Below, one piece after another: positions 12,056-25,000 of a DNA stretch of 64,000 bases (positions are counted from its first letter, which is position 1; each line of letters opens with the position of its first letter). Origin of the DNA: Schoenoplectus triqueter. Its lineage: Eukaryota > Streptophyta > Magnoliopsida > Poales > Cyperaceae. The stretch lies in NCBI GenBank assembly GCA_964058805.1, contig CAXKVV010000062.1, positions 1 through 64,000 of the forward strand. The letters run 5' to 3'. The position numbers were made by a program, and so were the translations under genes. Under the pieces are notes generated by a model. It searched no databases and was not told the DNA's origin. It saw only the letters and a list, made by a program, of their open reading frames with translations.

Positions 12056-13467
12056 ATGGCCGTTGCAACCAGAGCCGCCGGAGCAAAGAGATTGGCCACG
12101 CTTGTTAGTTGCAACTACTTCGGCAGCCAATACGAACTACATGGATGCATTAATGATGTGAAAGACATGACCGAAACTCTTGTTTCTCGATTTGGGTTTG
12201 ACAGAAACGATATCACGGTTCTGACTGATGAGCCTGAGTCGGATCAGAAGCCTACTGGTGCAAATATCAAGCGTGTTCTTGGTGACATGATTGCAAAAGA
12301 CAATTCTGGTGACGTGCTCTTTTTTCATTATAGCGGCCACGGGACACTTATCCCAGCCACTAAGCCACACCATGGCCACCGGAAAGACGAAGCTATTGTT
12401 CCTTGTGATTTTAACCTTATCACATGTAAAATATAACTAATTGCCTGTGTATGGTAGAACATGGAGCTTACATGATCTCTTAACTATCTAGTTTGGTTTC
12501 TGTTGTAAAGATAAAATGGAGAAATAACAAATAACATCTTTATCATCATTTTTTGTGTCCCCTTTATGCAGATGTTTGACTTCAGGCTGATGGTAGACAA
12601 GCTGCCGTCCGGGACGAGCTTGACCATAATCTCTGATTCATGCCACAGTGGCGGCCTGATCGACAATGAAAAGGAGCAGATTGGCCCATCCACTGTAACA
12701 CGGTCGATTGATGTTATGAACTTCAAAAAAAAAACTCGCTACATCTCTCCTGCATCATCTTGGCAACCTTTCCGGCATTGATTCACACTATATCGGTGAC
12801 CATGTTGCTCACCTTTTTGGAGATGATGCAAGTGATGAGTTCTTGCAGAAGATTTATCACGCAGTATGTGATTTATTTATTTATTCAATCAAGGATATTG
12901 ACACTTAAATTATATAGAATTTACAATGATGAATATATATAGTTTTTTTAGCTCTCCAGGACCTTAATAACTGGAATGATACAGAATTGATAAATATACC
13001 TCTAGTTGTTGGCAGTACAGATCATCTCCCAGTTTTATATTTTGCTAAATTGGGCTGCCAAAAGAGCGCTCTCACTTAAAAGAAAAGAATCTGAGGCGTA
13101 GAATTGGATCCATTTGTGTTTTTGAACCTGAATTTAAATTAAATAGCATGCCAGAACACACTAATTCAAGAATGCACATGTACAACAGCAAAAGCCATTC
13201 TCCGACAATGGGATCTTGCTGAGTGGATGCCAGACAAATGAGACATCGGCCGATGTTGGTCCAGAGGATGGAGATGGAAAATCGTGTGGTGCATTTAGCC
13301 ACTCATTGCAGAAGGTACTGGCAAAGCACCCAGGAGTTGTAAGCAACAAGGAGTTAGTGAAAAAAGCAAGGCAGCTGCTCCGTGCCGAGGGGTTCCAGCA
13401 GCACCCGTGTTTGTACTGCAGCGACACCAATGCTGAGGCTCTGTTCCTCTTGAAAGGCCAGGAATAA
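12056..13467 (+). pseudogene. Type II metacaspase (MC9-like), copy 1, broken
   Basis: Metacaspases are Cys proteases that cleave after Arg or Lys. Exon 1 (12056-12425) carries the N-terminal NYFGSQYELHGCINDV and the catalytic His in HYSGHGT. Exon 2 (12572-12864) carries the catalytic Cys in [11 protein letters not shown]. Exon 3 (from about 13171 or 13189 to 13467) carries GILLSGCQTNETSADV and the C-terminal HPCLYCSD. Damage: an extra T at the start of exon 2 gives an in-frame TGA if spliced like copy 2; 11 bp are missing near 12752 compared with copy 2; the last base of exon 1 is T instead of G before the donor. The cloned family is usually about 320 residues. Exon 2 and 3 phases do not join cleanly, so a small exon may be missed. 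Confidence 0.85.
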
Positions 13468-16040
13468 AGGAGAATAAATTTCTGTTTCGTTTGAGTGACT
13501 ATTGATCTGTCTTTCAATTGCTTGTCAAGTTAAGCTGTCAAGAAAGGGAATAATCTTTGGTTGCGTATTCAGTGGCAATTGTACGTATTTGTATGGATAG
13601 TGTTATAGCCGTCCATCATATTTTTGTCAATCAACCTACAAAATTCAGAAAAGAAATCCATGTTACAGTTACAAAACTAGCATATATCAGGTTCGACGTT
13701 GGTGAACCCTTTATAAAGTAATGCGACTAAGAAAAGGTAACATCAACCAAAACATTGCACTCCAGTCACTATAAATAAAAATCGGCGAACAGATCGAATC
13801 GGCTTAAATAAAATTTATGGGCTGCATAACACGTTAGTTTAGGTCTAGTCCTGGGGACAAAGAAATAGGAAATGCTTTTTCCTGGGATTTTCCGAGTTAG
13901 AGAACCTGATAACCATTTGTCTACTGTCGGCCCAAAAATATTCTTTCATATTTGCTCTTTGGAAGCGCATTTTTAGGCCCAATAGTTTAGAATATATGGG
14001 CTTTGCATAGGCCACGTGGAACTTAATTTACAATCGCGCATTGTTGAACAATCCATCATCCAAAATAAAGGATTTTCATTTAGTGAACCATTTTATCATG
14101 CTTCGTAGTCTTGATATAAGTATAGAAAATAACATTAACAGTTCATCTTAATTATTGGCAGCGGATCAGTAACAAACGTTTTTTAAATTGTCATAGCATA
14201 AATGTATTGTTATTTAAACAAACATTAGGCTTATATTTATTAATCAACATATCCATGTGATGAAAATAATACCTCTGTAACTGTTTTTCTCATAGTTATT
14301 TTTACTGCTTTCACAATCATTAAATCACTAAAATTGTCAGAGAACAGATAAACGACATATATTATTCTGCTGAAATAATGAAATGAATAATTGCTGAAAG
14401 GTCCTCTATTTCGTTGATTCTCCCTCTCTCGATCAGACGCAGCCTCTCAGAAACCTCTCCGTAACACCGAAATGATATCTCTGAAAAATATCTTGTGTAA
14501 TTTTTTTTTGAATCGCCACGAATCTAATTTAATAATAAAAAATTTCTATTCATCAAAATTCGTATTTAAAGCTGCTCGCCCCCGTAACACCTTCCCCATC
14601 AAGAGAGTGTTGATTCACTGCTGCACAGCACCGTGCAGCATTGAATATGAATTCCCATCAACAAGTCTCCTCTTCCTCTCTCACTCGCTCCACACCCAAC
14701 TGATTGGAAACCCTTCTCACTCTCCCCCCTCCGAGTTTGATTTTTGGAGCAATTCTCAGTGTCCGTGCCTAGCCCCTCCGCGCTTCTTCTCTTCGCCTTT
14801 CCGACTCACTCGCTCTCCGCCTCACTGTTTGCGCTCCTGTAACCAACCCTTCTGGCGCGCCTCTCACTCGCCGCTCTGCATCACTACGCTCCTCTCTCGC
14901 TGATCTGTGTCCCACCTCCCTCATATGGTATGTCGCTCTCTATTCTCTATGCATCTCTTCTTTTCTCATGCATTTGCAGAAAACAGAAACTCCAGAAGAC
15001 ACTTCAAAGAATAGAGAGAGTACTGAAATGTACTACATTTTATTTGTGATTACACGTCTGTGGTTGTGCACAGACAGGTGTGGTTCCATTATTTGCTGCT
15101 ATCAATAAGAAAATATTGAAAAGCTCGACAATTGGTGCTCCGGTATTATTAGATATTTAGAGCATTCACATTCTATTGTTAAATTAATTATTAAATTTCA
15201 TTTAACAATTATTATTTGAATTTCAGAAATACAGAGGCTAAATAAAATTAGATAATTATTTAAATTTAATAATTCATTTGACAAACACGTCAACAAAGAA
15301 ACAAAAAATTAATTATGATAGTGTAATTTTGATAATTTTATTATATTTAGAGATGCCACTTTTAAAAGATATTATCAATTTTATAACATGATATGAAATT
15401 TTCTTTTTGACGATCGTCACAAATGCATATGCTCTTAGACCTAGTAGGTTAAAAACAGATGGTAGTTATTTCACATTTTCAAGAGTTTCACTTTTATCTC
15501 TAATAAGGGTCCACATGACTAGAAGGGGTTCTTTTACTAGTGTACCATAAAAGGCCGTGATGAATATCAACATATTACAACTATTTAGAAATCATTATCA
15601 TAGGAAAAAAAAAGTTAGAAACCAAGTGAGTGCATTTTCCTTCACAAATACAGAATTACAAGTATATTATTTTTCACAAACACGGATTACAACACTTAAT
15701 TTTAAGAGGAACAACGGAGCAAGATACAACACCAACACCAACAAAGCCTTTTAATTCCAAATAAATTGGAGTAGGCTTAGGCTAGAAATCAAACCAATCC
15801 AAAATCATAGAAACAACGAAGTAACATAACAGACACAATTACCGCAATCACAACTATAAAATATTTGATAATATTTCTTCTATTCGAAACATAATTGTGA
15901 AAGAAATTATTTGAAGTAGCCAGCAGATATAGTTCCCATTAGTGTTTTGACTCCAAATCTTAATAAATAAAGCTAGCTCGACTGTTGAAAAGACTCCTCT
16001 TGAGCATACTCATTCATTTTTTTCGTTTCATCTTCAGAAT
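13468..16040. other. Intergenic stretch between metacaspase copy 1 and RHD3-like gene A
   Basis: The two genes end toward each other across this 2.6-kb gap. No conserved coding sequence is visible. Bases 14400-14935 are pyrimidine-rich and less AT-rich, with CTCTC runs like a plant 5' leader and a GTATGT donor-like site after CATATG near 14925, but no protein follows that I recognise. A 143-codon frame at 14472-14903 has low-complexity Ser/Pro/Cys content and is probably chance. Confidence 0.5.
15162..15437. mobile_element. Possible MITE with AGAGCAT ends
   Basis: The left end AGAGCATTCACA and the right end, reverse complemented, AAGAGCATATGCA resemble each other, and the interior is AT-rich and non-coding. 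The terminal match is short, so the call is weak. Confidence 0.35.
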
Positions 16041-19000
16041 TCACATAAAAACGCTGGCGAGGACAGATGGATCACACGTAGCAGTGGCCCAAGCTGTCCC
16101 GATAACTATTTTAGCACCAATTAAGCATGCGAGTTTTACAGCGCGCTTTGTCTACAAAAAGTAATGACACCAAAAGGTTAATTACATATGGATTCCCTGT
16201 TGACAGATCAGCTTTGTCCCACTGGTAAATAGGCGGCCGGTGCTTCTCTTTCAAAACAATTGAATAGGCTCTACACTTAAATTTTTCATACAATTATTAA
16301 GGAATATTTATTTTGTCATATACATATCCCCTAAGTCCGCCCCTATTCAGCATATAATTAAAAGTTGTTTCTCCCCGCGCTTCGCTCTAGAGAAGAAAAA
16401 AAAATCTTTTTATAAAAATCAAATTTTAAAATAATATGATTTTGTAATGTAAAATTTACTTTGATAAATATTTTCCGAAACATTAAGTATCTATATGATA
16501 GTTATTATATAATTAGTTTTACAATATTTCATTTGGAGAAATACAGAACAGCTAGTTCTTCAACAATTTGTTTGGGTAATATAATGTGAAGGAGAAGGCA
16601 GGTAAAAGTTAGAAGCGGGAGACAATGGAAAGAGAAGGGAAATTATAATATTTTACATTCCCTTATTTAGTTAACCCTTGTTATACTTCAATTTGAGAAT
16701 TAACAAAATATAACTATATAAACTTTAGGATGCTAAAGAAGTTAAATGAGTAACCTCAATTAACCTCAACCTCCTATTAACTTTTCAACAAAAAAAAAGA
16801 TGAACAGTTTTTCCTTCCCTTTCCGTCCCACCTACTCCCCATCCAAACAAGATGTAATGGTTAAATTGTATATCATGCATGGTACTTGAGCTGTTTGATT
16901 AATTTAAATAAGGAAAGAAAAACAAATTGAATGGATGATAAAAACAATGATGTGACACTGTTTATGCATTATTTTTCTTTCGCTATATATTGTGCATTTT
17001 GTAATTGCATTTTAGCTATTTTTAAAAGGTTGATCAGTAAATATTTTCGATTCATGTGTACGGATTTGCAACCGTATAACATCACGTCATCATGCCAAAT
17101 AACATAATTAATTCAATTTAAATTTAAGTGTGTGCAATTCACAAAACTATCTTTTCTACCTGTAAGAAAATGATGAAATTAAAAATTAATTTATTTGACG
17201 CAAGTGTGACTATATCTGCTTACTCGTTCCTTGTTTGCCGCCGCCTCTGCTAGTGATGTAAGATCCTTTACAAACTTCTCGCGATATTCCTTGAATTGCT
17301 TAGGAAGATGGTTATATGGTAATTCTGGAAGAAGTCATTGTCAGTACTAATTATTTCTTGACAGGAGAGAGAGGGGCTATGGTGCTTCGCTAAGCACAAA
17401 ATCTCCCGTACTTCGCATCCGTATCTCGAATTTAAAAGTTCAAACGGCTGATCCAAACCGTTAAACATCATCTTCATATTAAAATATCCTTGAATATCAA
17501 ATTTTATATTTTTTGAATTTTTTGAATTTTTTGCTATTTTTTTTAGTACAAAGTTTGTTGATCTAATGATTTTTGTACCATCCAAAATTAAATATTTTAT
17601 ATCCATTTAAAAAATAGTAAAAAAATTTAAAAAAATATAAAATATGATATCCAAAGATAGTTAAATATGAAGATCATGTTCAACGGTTTGGATCGGTTAT
17701 TTGAACTTTTAAATTCGAAATACGGACGTGAAACACGGAAAATTTTGTTCTTCGCGAAGCACCATAGCCTCACTCCCTCTCTCTCTCTATATAGTAAAGA
17801 CACCGTGAGTTTAAGTTCACGGAGGCCTTCCGTGAATTTAAGCTCATAGAGGTCTTCCGTGAGTTTAACTCAAAATGTACATCAAATCATCTTCAAATTT
17901 TAATTTATCATGTTCATTAAATTCTTTATATGAAAAATCTTATGGGATGCAAAAATTTGAAGTGTTTTGAAATTTTTAAGTTATGATATTCAACATTTAA
18001 ACATTATTTTTAAACATTAAAAATGATGACATAAAAAACTTAAAATACTTAAAATTTTTGCATTTCATAAGATTTTTATATAAAAAATTTAATGAGCATG
18101 ATAAATTAAAAATTAGAGATTTGATATACTTTTTTAGTTAAACTCACAAAATAAACTTATATTTTTGGTTTACTATCAGAATCGCGTCAATTAATTATAC
18201 CGATTGTACATGTTTTGCTATATACGTATTTGTGAAGCATTTTTCAGAAAAAGAGAAATGACCCCCAATTGTTATTTACTTGGCGTGCTTGTTAAGTTGT
18301 CAGCAATTAAACAAATTATACAAGAAAGGTAAATTTATCAAAACTAACTCTCAGAATGCTCTGGGTAGCTGAAATAATTGGTATAGATATTAGAAAGATC
18401 TAAATTTCTGATCTATTGAAAAATGTAGAGACGCAGGTACCTTCTGTGGTGGGTACATCATCATCATACTCTTTCAAGTAAGGACGTATCACTTCAATTA
18501 CTGTAGAAGAGTCCAGTGTTTCGAGGTTCATGATCTTATCGCCAACATTAGACTTGGCTAATGAAAATACTTTTTCCATTAAGCTTTTAATCCTGGCAGA
18601 AAATGTCTGTTCAAACCTCTGGAAGCAGGAGAAAACGAAATTATTGATCATGTAAGCTTGTGTATAATTGAATTATGCCAGCAATGTTTTGATAAAGTAA
18701 CCTGCCCAAAACAAAACTATATATACAAGAGCTGTTAACAAGTTGTTATAGGTAGTTGTATATCGGTTTCAACGTCAACAAAAAAAAGCTTGCATAGTAG
18801 TAGTAGTGTTAGTTCGCGGTTAATTTTACTGTTGATATTGATCACACAAATGTTATATTCTTCGTGTTCTCCTACCAATAAAAAATAATTTATGTTGACA
18901 AATAAGAAGTTACGTCTACATTACTTATTTTCTTGTCTCAACCAAAAGGGGTAGTGGTTAAGACCATGGATTTGAGTTCCGAGGAATATTCAGTCTATTT

Positions 19001-22000
19001 GCTTCTACTACATATCATGTTTTATCAAATTATATATCAAGGATAGAATTTTTCCATTATTCGACCATTATATTTGTCCGCTCACAATGCATCTTAATCT
19101 GTAGTTTTGTACATTTAATATCGCAACGGGGGGAACTGCATCCAAGTTTACATGACAACTAATGGTTGGGCCGATTGAATAATGCCAATTCATGAAGTGG
19201 GATTGTTAAATAACACATGATCGATTAATTATATCTACTTGAATTTGTGAGGTGCTCCGTGTTTAATATATTTCAGAAGAACTGAAGTTATTCTGCAAAA
19301 TTTTCAAAGTGAGAGCAGCATGAATGGGTATTCAATAAGTCAACAAATTAGCTCCATGCTAATTTCTAAATAAAATTAATTAAACTAATTGCATGCATAC
19401 GCATGAATTAATGAAAAGTTTTTGAACTCACATCTTGGAGCTTCTTCTCCAACTTCGCCTTCCTTTTCATACTTACGGAACTGATCAGTGATCTAGTATC
19501 CTCTTCATACCTACATTGAATGTAACATGACAAACACGTTCGTCTAATTATTTCTCTGTGTATTAAATTTATCTTCATTCTGGCCAGTTTCCTCAACACC
19601 ATATATAGAAACGTACGTATACGTATATATGAACAATTAAATGATCTCAAACTATTCAGTATATATATGTTTCTTTAATTTTCTTCTCTATTTCCATTTG
19701 TATATTATCATGGGCGTAAAATTTTTACATATTGTGACAATTTTTTCAATTCATTCAGCGGATTAAACTGGGAGCGATCAACTTCACGAAAATGAAACAG
19801 TTTGGCTCTGAAGTATATATAGCATGGAAAACTTCAAGAGGTGTATATATATATATTCAATTTTTTTCCCTCCAACCAAATGCCCGAAGATTTGGTCCTC
19901 TACTGTAGAATTGTTGATCTTGTTAGTGGTCATGGGTGGTTATCATCGTGTTAGTAGTCATTGAATTAAGTTTTGAAAAGAACACAATTACTCTTAAACC
20001 AGCTAGTACCTCATATTGGCACGCAATGATTTTTATATATTACTTCTATTTCGGCTGGTTGCATACTTGCATTTATATATGTCTGTTTCTGTTTAAGTAG
20101 ACAAGTATTCACTTTAATATTTTTTGAAATAAAGATAAACATCCATGGGGATTGAATACTTCCCTATAGAACACAATCTAAGTGCTTGACCACTGGGTCC
20201 ACTTACATGCTTGTTCATTTACCTGTTCAGTATATCTTTATGAACTAACATAATTTCTGCAGTTAACTTCCTTACAGAAATGGATTGATCAGAAATCAAA
20301 CACTTGTAACGTCCCTGCAATGCATGGCACATGCAAAAAAAATTAAAAACTATTCCCTCATTTCTAACTATTAATTGCTAAAAGATGAATTTAACTAAGA
20401 AAAATGAAGGTTTTAACAAACCTTCTCTTCATCCAAAGAGCCTAGCAGCTGTTTGATAATCCTTTTGCACACGTATTCAGACTTGGCCAGCTACAGGTAT
20501 AAATTAAGGTAAAAGAGTTGATTTCTACACTACAGCATTTAGATGACATTTTTTATTGATCAAGGTGAGAGCTATAAATATTAAATACCTTATGATCGGC
20601 AGCTACAATCTTTTCATTCTTACGGATAAGATCCCATATTTTTGCTGAACTAACAGCAAACCCGGAACCATATTGTGTTTGTTCAAGACTTTCACTTTTA
20701 GCAAATGAGCTAAGGAATTTTGACAGATCTTTAGACTGAAGTAATCAGACAGAAGAAATGATTTAGCTAAGTGATAGCTGATAATTTCGGCTTCTGAAGT
20801 ATTAATATAATCTTAAAACATGATAAATTATTGAGCAGGTGGAAAAGAAGCAAAAATAAATAACAATCAATTATTGAGCTAGTACATTATCATCTCTGAC
20901 ATTGTTAGTCATGTTGATGTTTGGTTAATTATTAATTGTTGATGTCTGGTTAATTATTAATTTTATCCAAGTAAAAACAATTAAGTACATTATGAAAAAA
21001 AAAACATAAAACATGATAAATTTGGCAAAAAGAAATTATTAGGTCGTGTGAGAAGAACAATGAACACTTGATGTAGATGGCTCATACCTTCTGAGTAAAT
21101 TCTTGCTTTTGACTTTTATGGGGAAAATCTTTTACTATGACCTACATGCAAGCACATATATCAGTAATTTGCCAAAAGAAATATCAACAAAAAAATTCTT
21201 TTGGAGAAAATTAATGGAGATTTATCATTTTAACCTAACTGGTCTATTATTGATGTGCTCTATGAACCGAACATTGTGTATAATAATACTTAATGACAGA
21301 TCTCTCTTGCAAGGATAGTAAACTCTACGCGCGCGTGTTTGTCTGTGTGATTGATACTGAAAGCCAATAATGGAGTTGAGTTCTCATTTGCAAATTGTAT
21401 AGTGGATGCTAGAATATAGGTAAATATCCCTCAATCAATGAAAATTGTTCTGTTACATGGCATTGGTCATCTTTATATTGTTGACTTTACATTAAATCTA
21501 ATACCCAAGATATATATGGCAGTAATACTTTCTATAATAATGCTGACTTATATGATTGTTTATCTCGTGGAAGCGGATATAGAGATACCATAATTTATAT
21601 ACTAAATTGATACCATCTTATTATTCAAGTTAAACGATTTATTATTCGCAATAATGATTTGATTTATTAAATTTATTTTGTATAGTATTTTGTTATTCAA
21701 CTTAAATGAGTTATCATTGAGAACTGTGGTATTTGAATTGAAGAACAAAATACTATACAAAATAAGTTGAATAAATTGTCTTTACTATGTATAATAACAT
21801 GTTTATTGAAATAAAATATGATACCAATTTGGTATTCTGTGATATCTCCCAGACATTTTCCTTACCTCAATGTAATCCCGCATCTTCCTGTTTGTTTTAG
21901 CTGGATGTACTTTGTGCCAAAGCTGTAATAGTTATGCATGCATGCTGTCAGTGTAATATTCAGAAATATTGTTTGCTCGTATTAATATATTCATCCAAAA

Positions 22001-25000
22001 ACTGACTTATAATATGTAAACAGCGTTCATACAATAAATAGAGATACACATTCATACAAATTAAATATCATGCCCGATTGCATCAAACTATGCCGCAGCT
22101 AACAGCGCAACTTGGCAAATCAAGTATGCATCAAACTTAAATTTTGTTAACTACATTAGTATTTTTTTTAGACAAGTACTACGTTAGCATTTTAGTTTCA
22201 ACTTTGAAGTTGAATCAATAGAAAGCATATTATATGATAACCATACATGCAAATATACTAATTAAATCAATGTCTATCAAATTTGAATACTAAAAATTCA
22301 AACGTGCCTCTATTACTTGGAATGTGTGTCACACCATCAAAATTTGTAAATTGCATGCTTATCCATTATATGTTGTTAAATAATTAACTCTCGAGTTTAA
22401 TTTATTGCTAATTTGATTTTGAATAGTCAGAAGAAAATTAATAATTTAATATAATTATACATCATCAGCAGCAAAATTAATATATTTATAGAAATTAAAA
22501 ATCATGGAGAACATATATAATTTTTATTATATTTATTTAGTTATTTTGATAATAGTATGGTAAGTGTCTGCTAGCTACAATATTCATGTAATTAAGCATA
22601 TTTTGAGTTTAGGATCATTTTGCGTAAGTACTTTAGTCCTACAAGTTATATCAAGGTGTTTGAAACGAGCTAGACTGCCGTATTTTTTGGTACGTTCATT
22701 TTTCAATAAATTGTCTTCTACATTTTATACAGAGTAGGCTCCCGATCTGAAAAATAAACATATATCTCAGGAAACATCCGATAAGCTCAGCACTTATAAA
22801 GGCATTAGCCTCCTCTCAAGCTAGCCCTTGAATAATGGAAACTTTGCATATCATGTTCTGACTAGAATAATAATTAAATATGGGTAAGTTTACGAAATTT
22901 TTTTCTCTTTACACACGAAAATCATGTCAGAGTGAATGTCACACCGTTAAACTAGGCTAAAAAATTAACGTGACGGGAAAAAAAATGTATTTGTAACGGA
23001 GGAAACTAGGCTAACTCACCGTTAAACTCAGAATTAAATGGATAGAAGTGAATGTCACATGTCAACTTTATATTCGTTGGATATCATTATGGACAAGAAA
23101 ATCCTACTCACAAGTGGGCAGCGGATTCCATACCTTTTCATACAGGGCTACGTCATGGGTGCTTAAACGTTCATAAGCCCACAATTAATATAGCTATATA
23201 TGTCGGCTTACACATCTTTGGCACATTTTCACCCTCATTTATCTTCAATTTCTAGTAATGTTAGATAGATCAGTGGCTACGTAAATATTGTCGTTTCTTC
23301 ATTGCGGATATCCGCTTCAAATTAAAACGCCAATTGGAAAATAAATTCGAAATCTAACATTTAATTCATGAAGAAGATTAAGATTAATAGTTATTTGTTA
23401 TTAACGAAGCCGATAGACAATCAATTTTCAAGAATAAGCTTGCTCGCACAAGCCGCCTAGGAGTCTTCGACATGTGGTGTGTTGAACAAAAAGTCGCCGA
23501 TTTTTTTTATTAATAACAAAATAAAAAAATACATTCTACTGATGTAACATGAAAGAATTAGATTTGACGAAAATAACAAAGACAGAAACCCGATTTCCAT
23601 CCCAAGGACGGAAACTCGATTTTCATCCTGGCCCCACTTCCATGGATCCTCATGCACCTCCTCTTTCCTCTCTCCATTCTCACTGCATACGCTAGTGTTA
23701 TAAAATAACCCGCGTGGGTCAAACTCGACCCGCTGGATCCGAGGTCGTGACCGCCAACCTGTCATGTGGTCTCACCCGTTGGACTCGTGATCTGTTAGAA
23801 TCGACAGGTCTAAAACGGGTGCGGACAATTATTTGCTTCATGTTCAACTCATTTGCTTCAATTACTACTTACATTAAACCGATTTTAAATGTTGAATTAA
23901 ACCATTAAAATCACAAGTGATCTCTTTATTTAATTTTTTTTGTTAATTTTACTATTTATAAAGCCAAATAATAAAAGAAAAAATATTATAAAATAATTTA
24001 TAAATATTTAACTTTTATGCCACTGAAAATCAACCAAATGTAAAAAAAAATGTACATTAAATATTTCATTATTTTAGCAAATAAGTCAAACTATAATAAT
24101 TGATTAACTTGATCTCTTAGAGGGCTTGTGATCTGTCTATAATTACTCATTGCTAAAAATAATTAAGTCAGTATAATATTATATTATTTATGCATTTATG
24201 TATTTATCACATTAGTTTATTAAAATAAAAATATAATGCGTATGTAATTGTGTATAATGTCCTTGATGTATAATTTGATATTCATGATATAATTTATTAT
24301 ATAAATATTTATACTTAATAATAAAAATAATATTGATAATGAGTAATAATAGTGATAATAATATTAGATGTCAAAAAGTTAAATATCTATAAATTATTTT
24401 ACAATATTTTTTTTTACTATTTAACTTTACAAATAATAAAATTAATAAAGTTTATATATAAAGACATCACTTATAATTTTAATGGTTTAATTCAAAGTTT
24501 GACACCAATTTAATGGAAGTATTAATTGAAGCAAATGAGTTGAACGAGAAAGAGCAATTAATGAATGTAGGGTCCACATTTGACTAATTTTAGGCAATAA
24601 TAACTATATATCTTGTATTTTTGCTTAGCAATGAGAGTATATTATATAAAATTATATACCATCACGCGTGTAGGCTAGTGTTTTAAACACAGGTCGGGTC
24701 GGGTCGAGATGGGATGGGTTTTGAATTTTTTTGAAATTTGCCCGCACCTGTTTTAGACCCGTCGATTCTAACGAGTCAGGTGTCCAATGGGTGGGGCCAT
24801 GGGACGGGTCGGGTCGGGTCGTGGTCTCGGGTTTAGCGGGTCGGTTTCGACCCGTACGGGTTATTTTATAACACTAATGTAGGTAGTGGGAATGGAGAGA
24901 GGAGAGAGAAAAGAGGAGGTGCATGGGAATCCGTGGAAGTGGGGTCGGAACAAAAATCGGGTTTTCGTTCCTGGGACGGAAATCGAGTTTCTGTCCTAAC

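Noticed and set aside
14472..14903. 143-codon open frame
   Set aside because: Biased Ser/Pro/Cys content from a pyrimidine-rich strand, no domain, and no splice partner found. Kept only as a comment on the intergenic stretch.
17268..17849. Two similar frames on opposite strands reading MFNGLDxxFELLNS
   Set aside because: They are the two arms of a MITE hairpin read as protein, not genes.
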